Source: an uncultured Lachnospiraceae bacterium
GTDB taxonomy: Bacteria; Bacillota; Clostridia; Lachnospirales; Lachnospiraceae
Assembly (NCBI GenBank): GCA_934394565.1
Contig: CAKRQV010000010.1
Span: 1-64,000 of the forward strand
Length of the DNA: 64,000 nucleotides
Direction: 5' to 3'
Shown: piece after piece, positions 24,832-34,345 of the stretch
Layout: each line of letters opens with the position of its first letter
Position numbering within the stretch: position 1 is the first letter of the stretch
The notes under the pieces: model-generated
The model's input: the letters and a program-made list of their open reading frames with translations, nothing else
The model's database searches: none
Told to the model about the DNA's origin: nothing
Made by a program: the position numbers and the translations under genes

Positions 24832-24862
24832 CCGGGTATCCTGTTATGCACAGAATACCCGG
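24832..24862 (-). other. Intercistronic hairpin after the binding-protein gene
   Basis: CCGGGTAT pairs with ATACCCGG, and inner bases (CCTGT/ACAG) extend the stem. No T-run follows. It lies between the peptide-binding protein and the ATPase genes, a place where such hairpins stabilise the upstream message and lower downstream expression. Confidence 0.6.
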
Positions 24863-24919
24863 TCTGTTGTCATTCGTCAATGTTTCTTCTGTAAAAGCTA
24901 CCTCTTACAGCGATACATT

Positions 24920-26620
24920 TTATGAAGCCGGTTTGATATCGGTCTTCAGCCAGTAGTAGTCTACCGTACTGATATCAGCGCCTGCAACTTTGGCCTTGTT
25001 GGAGATCATGGAGCTGTTGTAGTAACCATGTACTAATACAGCGGCATCATCCAGCAGTACCTGCTCCATCTTGATAACCAGATCTGCACGCTCAGCAGTA
25101 TCTGTGGAAGCCATATACTGTTCGAAGTAACCATCAAACTCATCGTTCTCGTAGAAGCAGTAGTTTGTACCACCACCGTTGGAGTAGAACTCAGAACCAT
25201 GGTCACCACCGTACCAGTTCTTCAGGAAAGCACTCGGCTCACCTGTACCTACGGTTGTCCAGTTGGAGTCACACAGATCGTACTCACCGGCCTGCATCAG
25301 GTTCCACTCTGTATCGGAGTCTGTATTGTTGACCGTACAACCGATACCGATCTCAGACAGGGAAATCTGAACAGCCTGGGCAAAATCTGCCAGACAACGG
25401 TTAACATAGGTGACATAGTTCAGGTTGATATTCTGGCCATCCAGCTCACGGATGCCATCGCCGTCTGTATCCACGATACCGGCATCATCCAGAAGCTTCT
25501 TGGCACCTTCTACATCATAACCATACTTGTAGTTTAATTTAGAATAATCATAGGACAGTGTGGACGGCAGTACAGCATAACCATATGTATACATACCATT
25601 TACAGTAACATCACACTGTGTCTGTCCGTCAACAGCCATCATAACAGCCTGACGCAGGGTATCATTTTTCAGAATACCATTGAAATTCACATAAGCAAAA
25701 CCAGTTCTCATACCCGGAGTCTGAGATACATAGTAATCATCGTTCTCTTTCAGAGAATTCAGGTCAGCAGCTGTCGTAATATTCTCTGTCAGATCGATAT
25801 CTCCGGACTGTAAGGACATAGCCTTTGTGCTGTCGTCCTCGATAAAGATAACGGAAACGCTGTCGTACGGAACCTCACCGTTCCAGTAATTTTCGTTTTT
25901 AACCAGCTCAGAGTTCTTTGTTGTCTGGTCTTTGGATTTGATCACATACGGGCCTGTACCGATAACGCTTGTCGGGTCTGCTGTATAGTCATGCTCTGCA
26001 TCTGTCAGGTCACCCTGTACATCAATGATCTCATAGAACGGGAAGCACAGGATAGAAGTCAGATCGGCATAAGCTTCCTTTGTCACGATGGTAACGGTAT
26101 TGTCATCTGCATTTGCAGTGATAGACTCCATGGCCAGATAAGTCTCCGGTGTGGAGCTCTTGGCATCTGTTGCACATACAGTGTACAGACGGTTCAGAGA
26201 GTTTGCAACTGCTGTAGCATCGCAGGCATCACCGTTGGAGAATTTCACACCATCTACGATGTGGAATGTCCATGTTTTGTGATCGTCAGATACCTGATAG
26301 TCATCACACAGATTGTTGGCAACTGTCAGGTCATCGTTAAACTTAAACAGACACTCTGCTACACCGTGACGCATAGCATCCCATGCAGCATTCTGGTAAG
26401 CTGCCGGATCATAATCTGTAGAATAAACATAACATCCGAAATTCAGATGCTTGTCTCCTGTACTTTTTGTCTCTGTTGCTGTAGAAGCTGCTGTGCTTCC
26501 GGCCTGACTGCCATCTGCAGCACCGTTATCTGAACTGCCGCCACATCCGGCCAGGGTTCCCAGCGCCATAGCAGCTGTCAGGGAAATCGCAAGTGTTTTC
26601 TTAAACCAGTTGTTTTTCAT
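24920..26620 (-). CDS. Peptide ABC transporter, substrate-binding lipoprotein
   Basis: This 566-residue protein of the SBP_bac_5 family has a signal peptide with lipobox TLAGCG. The family features GTGPYVIKS and NENYWNGEVPYDSVSVIFI lie in the middle. It is encoded after the two permeases and before the two ATPases. The ligand may be a peptide, nickel chelate or other small molecule. No nickel-specific feature is visible. The 200-nt gap upstream (26621-26821) holds a small GGGCTTT/AAAGCCC hairpin (about 26680-26703) and no clear promoter. Confidence 0.92.
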   Translation of the reverse strand: MKNNWFKKTLAISLTAAMALGTLAGCGGSSDNGAADGSQAGSTAASTATETKSTGDKHLNFGCYVYSTDYDPAAYQNAAWDAMRHGVAECLFKFNDDLTVANNLCDDYQVSDDHKTWTFHIVDGVKFSNGDACDATAVANSLNRLYTVCATDAKSSTPETYLAMESITANADDNTVTIVTKEAYADLTSILCFPFYEIIDVQGDLTDAEHDYTADPTSVIGTGPYVIKSKDQTTKNSELVKNENYWNGEVPYDSVSVIFIEDDSTKAMSLQSGDIDLTENITTAADLNSLKENDDYYVSQTPGMRTGFAYVNFNGILKNDTLRQAVMMAVDGQTQCDVTVNGMYTYGYAVLPSTLSYDYSKLNYKYGYDVEGAKKLLDDAGIVDTDGDGIRELDGQNINLNYVTYVNRCLADFAQAVQISLSEIGIGCTVNNTDSDTEWNLMQAGEYDLCDSNWTTVGTGEPSAFLKNWYGGDHGSEFYSNGGGTNYCFYENDEFDGYFEQYMASTDTAERADLVIKMEQVLLDDAAVLVHGYYNSSMISNKAKVAGADISTVDYYWLKTDIKPAS

Positions 26621-26821
26621 ACTTTTTTCCTTTCTTCATCACTCTTCTCATTGGTTCTTGCGGGCTTTCTTCTGTAGCAAAGCCCATGATCTTTCCACAC
26701 AGACCATCCTCTCTCTTATGGAAAAAATCTCTATCTCATCAAATGCATGCCGTCCTCTCCGGCAGGATCGCTTTTTTCCTCCTTCAAACCGATCCCGTGC
26801 ATATGACAAACATTTTCAGGA

Positions 26822-27646
26822 TCAGCTACGCGGATCCAGTACATCTCTGAGGCTGTCGCCCAGAAGATTAAATACCACTACGGTAATAAAAATGGCAAGG
26901 CCAGGGAAAACCATCAGCCAGGGTGCTGCGGTCATAAACGCACGGCCCTCATTCAACATCAGACCCCACTCTGCAGTCGGTGACTGGGCACCAAAGCCCA
27001 GGAAAGACAGGCCGGCGATCTCCAGCATCATGCTGCCGATATCTGTAGCGCCTGTAATTACGATGGTCGGCAGGGCATTTGGCAGCATATAGCTCCATAA
27101 GATGTGTCCTGTCTTTGAACCAGTAACCCGGGCAGCGGCAATATAATCACGGTTTTTGATCTTTAATACCAGGCTTCGTGCGAGTCGGGCGTATTTTGTC
27201 CAGCTGACGATGGCGATAGCCACGACAGCATTCTTGATATTGGCACCCAGAATACCGGCAACGGCAATCGCCAGCACCATACCTGGGAATGAAATCATCA
27301 TATCCGACAAACGCATGATCACAGCATCCACGATACCGCCAAAATATCCGGCAACAATACCCAGTGCTGTACCTGTAACTACGATGATCGCTACCAGGGC
27401 GATAGCAGCTGTCAGCGATGTTCTCGCGCCAAAAATCACACGGGAAAACAGATCACGGCCCATCTTGTCCGTACCAAACCAGTGTTCACTGCTCGGAGGC
27501 TGTACAGCATCAGCCAGAACAGCCGCATACGGATCGTGTGTGGCGATCAGCGGTGCAAACACAGCGATCAGCACAACGACAAGTGCCAAAACACAATACA
27601 ATATAAATGTGGGATTTTTCTTTGCAAATTTTCTAAACTTCGCCAT
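26822..27646 (-). CDS. Peptide ABC transporter, permease (DppC/OppC type)
   Basis: This 274-residue membrane protein has the typical OppC N-terminal domain, with FAPLIATHDPYAAVLADAVQ followed by HWFGTDKMGRDLFSRVIFGAR. The EAA loop reads YIAAARVTGSKTGHILWSYM. GAGG lies upstream of the ATG. It starts 3 nt after the OppB-like gene. Confidence 0.95.
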   Translation of the reverse strand: MAKFRKFAKKNPTFILYCVLALVVVLIAVFAPLIATHDPYAAVLADAVQPPSSEHWFGTDKMGRDLFSRVIFGARTSLTAAIALVAIIVVTGTALGIVAGYFGGIVDAVIMRLSDMMISFPGMVLAIAVAGILGANIKNAVVAIAIVSWTKYARLARSLVLKIKNRDYIAAARVTGSKTGHILWSYMLPNALPTIVITGATDIGSMMLEIAGLSFLGFGAQSPTAEWGLMLNEGRAFMTAAPWLMVFPGLAIFITVVVFNLLGDSLRDVLDPRS

Positions 27647-27649
27647 GGT

Positions 27650-28588
27650 CTACCTCGCTTCTCTCATTCTGGGATCCAGAAAACTATACGATATATCGAC
27701 GATCAGATTGATCACCATATACATCAGGGCGATCCAGAGTACATAGGCCTGAATCATCGTATAATCCATGGAAGTGATAGCGGAAACGGCCAGACTTCCG
27801 AGTCCCGGGTATGTAAAGATAACCTCCACAACCGCTGTACCGCCAAGCAGTGAGCCAAGCGACAGACCCAGCATTGTAACCAGCGGCAGGATAGAATTTG
27901 GCAGTACATGTCTCCAGAGGATCGTCTTTTCACTGACACCTCTGCAGCGCGCACCCATGACATAGTCCTGATTAAGTTCTTCCAGAAAAGCTGTACGCAC
28001 CTGACGGGTATACTTGGCTGCCATAACAAAGGCCAGCGTGATTACCGGCAGGATCAGCTTGTTAAAGCCCTGGCCGGTAGAAACGACAGGTAAAATCTTC
28101 AGCTTTACTCCAAAGAAATATAAAAGCATCAGGCCCACCCAGAAGTTCGGGAGTGATACACCGAGAAACGTAAAGAAGCGTACCAGCGCATCAGCGATAC
28201 CGCCTTTATGTACCGCAGACAGAATGCCCAGCGGCACAGCCACGATCAGCATAAGCACCATGGACAGCAGAGAAAGCTTTAGTGTCGGCCACACTCTGTC
28301 TGCCAGCAGTCCGGCTACCGGCTTACCCAGGGAATAGGATTTACCAAAATCACCATGCAGTACATTGCCCAGCCAGTCAAAATACTGTACAAGGAACGGC
28401 CGGTTCAGGCCCATCTCCTCTCTGGTCTGTTCCAAAACTGCTTCGCTTGGTATCGTACCATTGGCCGCATACATAGCTCTGACCGGATCTCCCGGTGCCA
28501 GATATGTCAGCGCAAACGTCAGGAAGCTGATACCAATCAGCACGATCAGGATCTGTAAAAGACGTCTTATTATGTTCTTTTTACTCAC
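27650..28588 (-). CDS. Peptide ABC transporter, permease (DppB/OppB type)
   Basis: This 312-residue membrane protein has an N-terminal helix followed by YLAPGDPVRAMY and the family EAA loop (YVMGARCRGVSEKTILWRHV). It starts with GTG, 9 nt after GGGAGG. It is the first gene of the five-gene operon permease, permease, binding protein, ATPase, ATPase. Confidence 0.95.
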   Translation of the reverse strand: MSKKNIIRRLLQILIVLIGISFLTFALTYLAPGDPVRAMYAANGTIPSEAVLEQTREEMGLNRPFLVQYFDWLGNVLHGDFGKSYSLGKPVAGLLADRVWPTLKLSLLSMVLMLIVAVPLGILSAVHKGGIADALVRFFTFLGVSLPNFWVGLMLLYFFGVKLKILPVVSTGQGFNKLILPVITLAFVMAAKYTRQVRTAFLEELNQDYVMGARCRGVSEKTILWRHVLPNSILPLVTMLGLSLGSLLGGTAVVEVIFTYPGLGSLAVSAITSMDYTMIQAYVLWIALMYMVINLIVDISYSFLDPRMREAR

Positions 28589-28689
28589 TCCTTAGTTCCT
28601 CCCATCAGCAGCCCATTGGCCGCATTTATTTTCGCTCTCTATATACAATACTTCTTTTTTGCAGTCCCTCTTCCTCTATCACAGGTCCG

Positions 28690-28729
28690 CAACAAAAAAG
28701 CGCACATCACAAACCATTTGTCGTGCGCT
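28690..28729 (-). terminator. Terminator-like hairpin in the leader of the peptide ABC operon
   Basis: On the minus strand AGCGCAC (28723-28729) pairs with GTGCGCT (28699-28705), followed at once by TTTTTT. It lies about 110 nt upstream of the first permease gene and downstream of the sugar-kinase terminator. It can therefore act as an attenuator of the operon or as a second terminator of the kinase gene. The rest of 28589-28835 shows no gene. Confidence 0.6.
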
Positions 28730-28835
28730 ATATTTATATTAAGACGCTTTTTTTCATTTGTCCATTCCTTTGTTGTCTTGATTCTATTCTAATTTGTTAT
28801 GGTTTTAACAGGATTGTTTCCAAATAAATACAAAG

Positions 28836-28870
28836 AACGGACAGAAATTCCATAGAATTCTCTGTCCGTT
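28836..28870 (-). terminator. Terminator of the sugar-kinase gene
   Basis: AACGGACAGAAATTC pairs with GAATTCTCTGTCCGTT with one mismatch. It directly follows the kinase stop on the minus strand. Confidence 0.75.
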
Positions 28871-28887
28871 TTCATAATTTTTCTTAT

Positions 28888-29835
28888 TTAATATAGTTTT
28901 TCTATATTTATCGCATCCATCATACCAAGGATCTCCAGCGGGCCCGCCACGAGGCTCCCCTCCAACTGGATAGCAGCATTGGCCGCAGCCATTCCCATTC
29001 GTAATACATATTCTGCCGTAGCATCCTGCAAAATCTGCATAGCCATAGCCGCTACCATGGCATCTCCGGCACCCTGCAGGCCTCGGATCGGAACGGTTGC
29101 GCTTTTGGCATACCAACAGCCCTCTCTGACAGACAGCAGTGCCCCACGACTGCCCATAGATACGCAAACCATAGGGATTCCCTGTGCACGCAGCTCATCT
29201 GCTGCCTCGGCAACTTCTTCTACTGTCTCGAGCTTTCTGCCCAGCAGCTCCTGCAGCTCGTCCAGATTTGGTTTGATCAGCTCTGGTTTTGCCTTAACCC
29301 CCTGACGCAGAAGCTCTCCTGATGCATCCAGAATTGTAAAGATTTTTCTCTTTTTAGCTTCTTCAATCAGCCTGCGATAGGTATCTGTCGGAACCCCCAC
29401 CGGTGCACTGCCGTTGACCGTCAGGATTGATCCTTCATCCAGCTCATCCATAACCTGACAGACCTTATGGCAGATTTCCTGCACACTCTCCTCACGGACA
29501 GCGCTGCCGCGCTCATTTAACTCTGTCATGATGCCGGTATCCGGATCCAGTACTTTGATATTCGTACGCAGCGAGCCGGATACATTGGTCAGTACATGGG
29601 AAATACCTCTCTTTTCCAGTGCATCCTTTACCCGGACACGGCCATCTACAAAATCAAAACCGGCGGCGATCACCGGCTGTTCCATATTTTTCAGCTGCAT
29701 ACAGACATTAATACCTTTACCGGAAACATCTTTTCTGGCAGATTTAACCAGATTGGTCTTGCCTTTCTGAAGTCCCGGGACAGTAATCGTATAGTCCACA
29801 CACGGATTTAATGTGACTGCTACTACCTTTTTCAT
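28888..29835 (-). CDS. PfkB family hexose-phosphate kinase (1-phosphofructokinase-like)
   Basis: This 315-residue kinase of the ribokinase fold has LNPCVDYTI at the N-terminus and SGKGINVCMQL (substrate binding), both typical of the FruK/LacC group. GLQGAGDAMVAAMAM near the C-terminus carries the anion hole and catalytic Asp. It would phosphorylate fructose 1-phosphate or tagatose 6-phosphate. No PTS or fructose regulator is adjacent, so the substrate is not fixed. The ribosome-binding site is weak. The 315-nt gap upstream (29836-30150) holds a terminator and otherwise no gene. Confidence 0.88.
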   Translation of the reverse strand: MKKVVAVTLNPCVDYTITVPGLQKGKTNLVKSARKDVSGKGINVCMQLKNMEQPVIAAGFDFVDGRVRVKDALEKRGISHVLTNVSGSLRTNIKVLDPDTGIMTELNERGSAVREESVQEICHKVCQVMDELDEGSILTVNGSAPVGVPTDTYRRLIEEAKKRKIFTILDASGELLRQGVKAKPELIKPNLDELQELLGRKLETVEEVAEAADELRAQGIPMVCVSMGSRGALLSVREGCWYAKSATVPIRGLQGAGDAMVAAMAMQILQDATAEYVLRMGMAAANAAIQLEGSLVAGPLEILGMMDAINIEKLY

Positions 29836-30082
29836 ATCTTATTTTAACCTCACAGTATTTTTCATGCTGCTTTTGTCTTCTGCCCCTGTCCGGGCAGACA
29901 ACGCCACGATATTTGCAGTATACCCTATTCCTCCGCGTTTATGTTTACGAAAAACCCCCGTTTCTTCCCTGCTTTTTAGGCAAAACGACCACATCCGCCG
30001 GATTTATGGTCTTTTTCCACAGAAAAGGCCCGGGGAGGCCTGCTTTTCCTGTATATTTTCAGGAAAGGAATATATAAAACTA

Positions 30083-30105
30083 CCCCGTGGAAAAATTCCA
30101 CGGGG
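30083..30105 (-). terminator. Terminator of the branched-chain aminotransferase gene
   Basis: CCCCGTGGAA pairs perfectly with TTCCACGGGG around AAA. On the minus strand it is followed by a short T-rich stretch. Confidence 0.7.
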
Positions 30106-30150
30106 CAGACAGTTTCTTCTATATAATAGTACATCTTACTCTGGAAACAC

Positions 30151-31176
30151 TTAACAGATCTCTCTTACCCAGCCTTCCGGTGCTTTGATGTGACCCATCT
30201 GGATACCTGTCAGTGTATCATACAGTTTTTTGATAACCGGTCCCATCTCCTCCATGCCGGACGGGAAGCAGATCTCTTTGCCGTGATCTACGATCTTACC
30301 TACCGGAGAGATAACGGCTGCTGTACCACAAAGGCCACATTCTGCAAAATCCTTGACCTCGGCAAACGACACCTTGCGCTCCTCAGCTTCCAGACCAAGG
30401 TACTCTTTGGCAACATACATCAGAGAACGACGTGTGATGGACGGCAGGATACTATTGGACTTCGGTGTAACAACCTTATTGTCCTTGGTTACGAAGATGA
30501 AGTTAGCTCCACCTGTCTCCTCTACATAGGTTCTGGTAGCTGCATCCAGATACATATTCTCATCATACCCCTGGTTATGGGCATCTACAATAGCATGCAG
30601 ACTCATCGCATAGTTCAGACCGGCTTTGATATGGCCTGTGCCGTTCGGAGCAGCACGGTCAAAATCTGTGACACGGATCGTGATCGGCTTAGCGCCGCCC
30701 TTGAAGTACGGACCTACCGGAGTACAGAACATACGGAACTCATATTCATCTGCCGGCTTAACACCGATAACCGGGCCTGTAGCGAACATATACGGACGGA
30801 TATACAGTGTAGCACCGGAGCCAAACGGCGGAACATATGCTGCATTGGCTTTTACCACCTGCATAACAGCATCTACCCACTTGTCCTCCGGGAATACCGG
30901 CATCTCCAGTCTGCGGCAGGAATCTGCCATACGGGATGCATTTAAATCCGGGCGGAAGCATACAATCTTACCGTCCTCTGTAGTGTAGGCTTTCAGGCCT
31001 TCAAAACAGCACTGTGCATACTGCAGTACACCTGCGCACTCGGAGATCGTTACTGTTGCGTCTGTGGTGAGCTCACCCTCATCCCAGGCACCATTTTTAT
31101 AATGGGCTACAAAACGTGCTGTTGTCGGCATATATCCAAAGCCAAGGCTACCCCAGTCAATATTTTTCTTTTCCAT
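30151..31176 (-). CDS. ilvE: Branched-chain amino-acid aminotransferase
   Basis: This 341-residue PLP enzyme of fold type IV transfers amino groups between glutamate and the keto acids of leucine, isoleucine and valine. The PLP lysine is in GTGHIKAGLNYA, and YLDAATRTYVEETGGANFIF follows, both typical of the BCAT family. LRLGSG-type phosphate contacts occur in the C-terminal half (NSILPSITRRS). AAAGGA precedes the ATG. It stands alone between terminators with its own promoter. Its link to leucine synthesis parallels the hydro-lyase genes at 3-7 kb. Confidence 0.95.
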   Translation of the reverse strand: MEKKNIDWGSLGFGYMPTTARFVAHYKNGAWDEGELTTDATVTISECAGVLQYAQCCFEGLKAYTTEDGKIVCFRPDLNASRMADSCRRLEMPVFPEDKWVDAVMQVVKANAAYVPPFGSGATLYIRPYMFATGPVIGVKPADEYEFRMFCTPVGPYFKGGAKPITIRVTDFDRAAPNGTGHIKAGLNYAMSLHAIVDAHNQGYDENMYLDAATRTYVEETGGANFIFVTKDNKVVTPKSNSILPSITRRSLMYVAKEYLGLEAEERKVSFAEVKDFAECGLCGTAAVISPVGKIVDHGKEICFPSGMEEMGPVIKKLYDTLTGIQMGHIKAPEGWVREIC

Positions 31177-31235
31177 CTTATTTCAGATCCTTTCTTTACC
31201 CGGCCTGCCAAACACAGGCTGGTCATTTGCGTATT

Positions 31236-31264
31236 ATTTTATACCTATAGATAAAACACGTCAA
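31236..31264 (-). promoter_or_regulatory. Promoter of ilvE
   Basis: On the minus strand the -35 is TTGACG (31259-31264) and the -10 is TAAAAT (31236-31241), with a 17-nt spacer. It lies about 60 nt upstream of the start. Confidence 0.7.
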
Positions 31265-31341
31265 TATTTGTCCGCAATTTTTCTTTATTACTTTAGTGCA
31301 TTACGTCAGCACAGATGCCTTCAAAAAGCTCTGCAGCTTGC

Positions 31342-32328
31342 TTACAGATCAACCGCAATGATCTCGCCATTCTCAGCATCCCGGTAATACAACCAGCTGC
31401 CGACGACTTGCGGGCGGTCTCCCTCGATATGTCCGAATTCGTCCTTTGCAAAGCATCTGGTCTTCCCGGCCAGAACACGACGATTTCCACTGGCCGGATC
31501 CAGGGTTTCGATCGACATATCGCCCTCCATACCGGCCATATACAGCAGACCGTCTGCAAACCATACATACGTCATCGGTCCGGCCAGCTTTTGACGTTTC
31601 ACCTGGTCTCCAGTCTCCGGAGCTATCGTCTCATAGTAGCAGTCTGTATGTCGGGACTGCTCGATCACCGTGCACAGACTGTTGCCTCTTGTAAATGTGC
31701 AGGCTTCCTTTAACAGTTCACTTTTTTCCCAGAAACGATCCAGGGAAAATGGCGTTTCACTGATTTTCTTCGCATCAAAGGTTTCCATATCAATGGAATA
31801 AAATGTGGAGATTTCCCTGTCAAAATCATCGTGCATACCATAAAACGTATGTCCACAGACTGTCCAGGCATCCTCTCTGAGATTCAGATATTCTCCCATC
31901 GTATCCATCCCGGCACTCTTTCCTGTTTCCGGATCCAGCCGCACGATCATCGCATGTTCACCCTTTGTACTGTAATACAGATATCTGTCTGTCAGCACCA
32001 TGTGATGTGGAAAGCTGCCCACTACATCAAGACTTATTTCTTCAAGTGTTTCAACATCGATCCGGGCGATTTCCAGAAGATCCTGCTTGAGCACGTAGAA
32101 ATACTTTCCCGCTCCGACACATTCTGTCCAGCGAAAGATCCGGGCATCTGCCACGGTAAACTCCGTCACCTGTCCCTCTTCTTTATCTATACGGAAGCAT
32201 TTTTCGACCGCCGGATTTGCCTCGCTTCTTCGCGGCCACGCCACCACATAATCGTCAAGCTCCACATACTGCATTACACCGACTCTGTCAGCACAGGCAC
32301 GGCTGATTGGTTTCTTTTTTTCTGTCAA
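31342..32328 (-). CDS. Hypothetical protein, probable beta-propeller
   Basis: This 328-residue protein has no signal peptide and is made of repeating short strands with the pattern aromatic-Tyr-hydrophobic and Asp-xx-Thr turns (IARIDVETLEEISLDV, IVRLDPETGKSAGMD, FYSIDMETFDAKKIS, IETLDPASGNRRVLA). This suggests a DUF5050-like or WD-like propeller. It starts with TTG, 9 nt after GAGGAG, and follows the RelA/SpoT-domain gene by 6 nt, so the two form an operon. Function unknown. Confidence 0.8.
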   Translation of the reverse strand: MTEKKKPISRACADRVGVMQYVELDDYVVAWPRRSEANPAVEKCFRIDKEEGQVTEFTVADARIFRWTECVGAGKYFYVLKQDLLEIARIDVETLEEISLDVVGSFPHHMVLTDRYLYYSTKGEHAMIVRLDPETGKSAGMDTMGEYLNLREDAWTVCGHTFYGMHDDFDREISTFYSIDMETFDAKKISETPFSLDRFWEKSELLKEACTFTRGNSLCTVIEQSRHTDCYYETIAPETGDQVKRQKLAGPMTYVWFADGLLYMAGMEGDMSIETLDPASGNRRVLAGKTRCFAKDEFGHIEGDRPQVVGSWLYYRDAENGEIIAVDL

Positions 32329-32334
32329 AATGCT

Positions 32335-34113
32335 TTACTCCTCTCTGATGATCCCGTTATTGCGCTCGCGCACCAGATTGACCACGCGGTGTCTGAAGGG
32401 GATCTCATAGATATCTTCATCCGCAAATACCTTGCGGTTATAGTCAAATCTGCAGTTTTTAATCGTTTCCCGATCAAAGCTGACGTAACTGCCGTCCGGC
32501 CAGAAGATCATAACACTGCCGTCTTTGCTGGCCTTTTGCGCATACACATGAGCGAAGGAACCGATCGTTGCCAGAAGTTTATCCGGATTTAGCAGGAATT
32601 TGCCATCCTCGGCATCCCAGCCGATCACAACCACCGGCAGACAGCGGGCCGGATGTTCAAGCAGAGTGCGGATCTTTTCGGCATCCCCCTCGTTCTCCAA
32701 TACTGACACCTTTGAGGGCAGCTTCTCCACATCGTAAAAGTCCACTTCATCCCGGATACGATCGACAAATTTCGGCTTACGGAAGCTGATCTTGGCGATT
32801 TCCTGCTCCGGGGCACTGCTTGTCGTAACACAGAAAAACAACAGACGGCCATTTTTATTTTCGAGACAGGTCTCTGTAAACCACAGCGTACCCGGCATCG
32901 TTGCATCGATACGGCTGCAGTTTAACAGAAAACGCTGTGTCTCTTCATCATACTCCACATGCAGCTCATACCCTGGCTTGGTTCCCTTGAAATCTTCCGG
33001 TTCTTCTTTCATTTCAGGGAATATCTCGCGGTATTTGTACCGCCCCCAGCTGTATATGATCTGCACTGCCTTATGGAAGTTATCCTCCACCTCACCCTGT
33101 GGTGTGTTTTCATCGTTCAATGCCACATCCAGCTGGAACGTCGTACGATTTTCCAGCGGTTTGAATTTATTCTTATGGGGTACTGGCTCGTACACCTTGA
33201 GTTTGGTGTCCGCCAGAAGACGCTGAATAGTCTCATCCTTGACATAGAGCATATTCAAAACCTTGACCAGCACATCGTACGTCAGCTTTGTGTGAACATT
33301 TTCATCCATCAGGGCACTGACCAGCTGCACCTTGTCACAGTTAAAGAACTGATTTCCCAACTGTTCATGTTCATTTAAGTACTCAACCACCTCAGAACGC
33401 AACGGCTTTTCGTCCAGACGCAGGCGGTAACGACTGCGAAACATCAATTCCCAGTTTTTCTTTTCCAGATGTTTTCTCGCCAGACTCTGAAACAGACTTG
33501 ACAACGACCAGTCACACAGCTCCAGACTGGCCAGAATGCTGTTCATCGTACGCGCCAGTGCTTCATTGTCATCCCAGAGATTCTTTTTATGGTTTTTGAT
33601 ATCTTTGTAGCGCATATCATGCTCAATTTCGTGCCATCCTTCAAAAAGGACTGTACGCAGCTGCACCTCAAAGGTTGCATCCACCGGCAGCTTCCAGGTA
33701 TGTTCATCGACCATTTCCAGAAGCTTCTGGGGTATCTCGAATACACCGTTGATCTTTGTTGCCTGAAACTGATTGACCGTCATCTCATTCTGGGACCACT
33801 GTCCATTGCGGTTAAAGGTTTTCTCCAGAATGTAACGGCAGGCCGACAAATCATCGGAATAATACAGAACCACACGGATGCCCAGCAGATCCTGCACTTT
33901 CTTATCATATTCGCCACAGCCATATTCACCGCTGCCAAGCTTCAGGGCCAGCGATTCATTATCCTTGACCCGCATAAACAGCCGGTAATACAAACCGCAT
34001 TTTTTCAGCTGCTCCTCAATGTTTTTTTTGAGTTCCTCCAGTACGACCTGCAGATTAACGTCATCCTTCAGATGCCGGATCAGTTCTGGAGTATATTCTC
34101 TGTCGCTGCTCAT
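32335..34113 (-). CDS. RelA/SpoT-domain protein with long C-terminal region
   Basis: This 592-residue protein has a (p)ppGpp-synthetase-like domain in residues of about 15-190. It contains LFMRVKDNESLALKL, QDLLGIRVVLYYSDD and ATFEVQLRTVLFEGWHEIEHDMRYK, where the EVQLRT and EIEHDMRYK blocks match the synthetase consensus. There is no N-terminal HD hydrolase domain and no TGS or ACT domain. The remaining 400 residues are not recognised. I chose ATG 34113 because AGAGGA lies 5 nt upstream. It might make (p)ppGpp or a related pyrophosphorylated product, perhaps under control of the C-terminal region. Confidence 0.82.
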   Translation of the reverse strand: MSSDREYTPELIRHLKDDVNLQVVLEELKKNIEEQLKKCGLYYRLFMRVKDNESLALKLGSGEYGCGEYDKKVQDLLGIRVVLYYSDDLSACRYILEKTFNRNGQWSQNEMTVNQFQATKINGVFEIPQKLLEMVDEHTWKLPVDATFEVQLRTVLFEGWHEIEHDMRYKDIKNHKKNLWDDNEALARTMNSILASLELCDWSLSSLFQSLARKHLEKKNWELMFRSRYRLRLDEKPLRSEVVEYLNEHEQLGNQFFNCDKVQLVSALMDENVHTKLTYDVLVKVLNMLYVKDETIQRLLADTKLKVYEPVPHKNKFKPLENRTTFQLDVALNDENTPQGEVEDNFHKAVQIIYSWGRYKYREIFPEMKEEPEDFKGTKPGYELHVEYDEETQRFLLNCSRIDATMPGTLWFTETCLENKNGRLLFFCVTTSSAPEQEIAKISFRKPKFVDRIRDEVDFYDVEKLPSKVSVLENEGDAEKIRTLLEHPARCLPVVVIGWDAEDGKFLLNPDKLLATIGSFAHVYAQKASKDGSVMIFWPDGSYVSFDRETIKNCRFDYNRKVFADEDIYEIPFRHRVVNLVRERNNGIIREE

Positions 34114-34229
34114 AAATTTCCTCTTATTCTCTGTATAGAATCGTTTGTTACGGCGGCTTTGGGATTCTCCTGTCTCTTTGCTCGTCTTCTTCCCGTCCCT
34201 TTCCGCTCTGTCAAACACCATTATTTATA

Positions 34230-34259
34230 AGTATATCATATGAAGTTTCATTACTGCAA
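34230..34259 (-). promoter_or_regulatory. Possible promoter of the RelA/SpoT-domain operon
   Basis: On the minus strand the -35 is TTGCAG (34254-34259) and the -10 is TATACT (34230-34235), with an 18-nt spacer. It predicts a leader of about 110 nt. Confidence 0.45.
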
Positions 34260-34282
34260 CCAGGGAAGATTGTATATTCGCA

Positions 34283-34311
34283 TTGGCAAATCATCATTTT
34301 CCATGTATAAT
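34283..34311 (+). promoter_or_regulatory. Promoter of the SEC-C/metA operon
   Basis: On the plus strand the -35 is TTGGCA (34283-34288) and the -10 is TATAAT (34306-34311), with a 17-nt spacer. It lies 35 nt before the ATG and diverges from the RelA/SpoT-domain gene. Confidence 0.75.
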
Positions 34312-34345
34312 AGAAAGACATGTTACTAAAGGAGGTTCACCTGCC

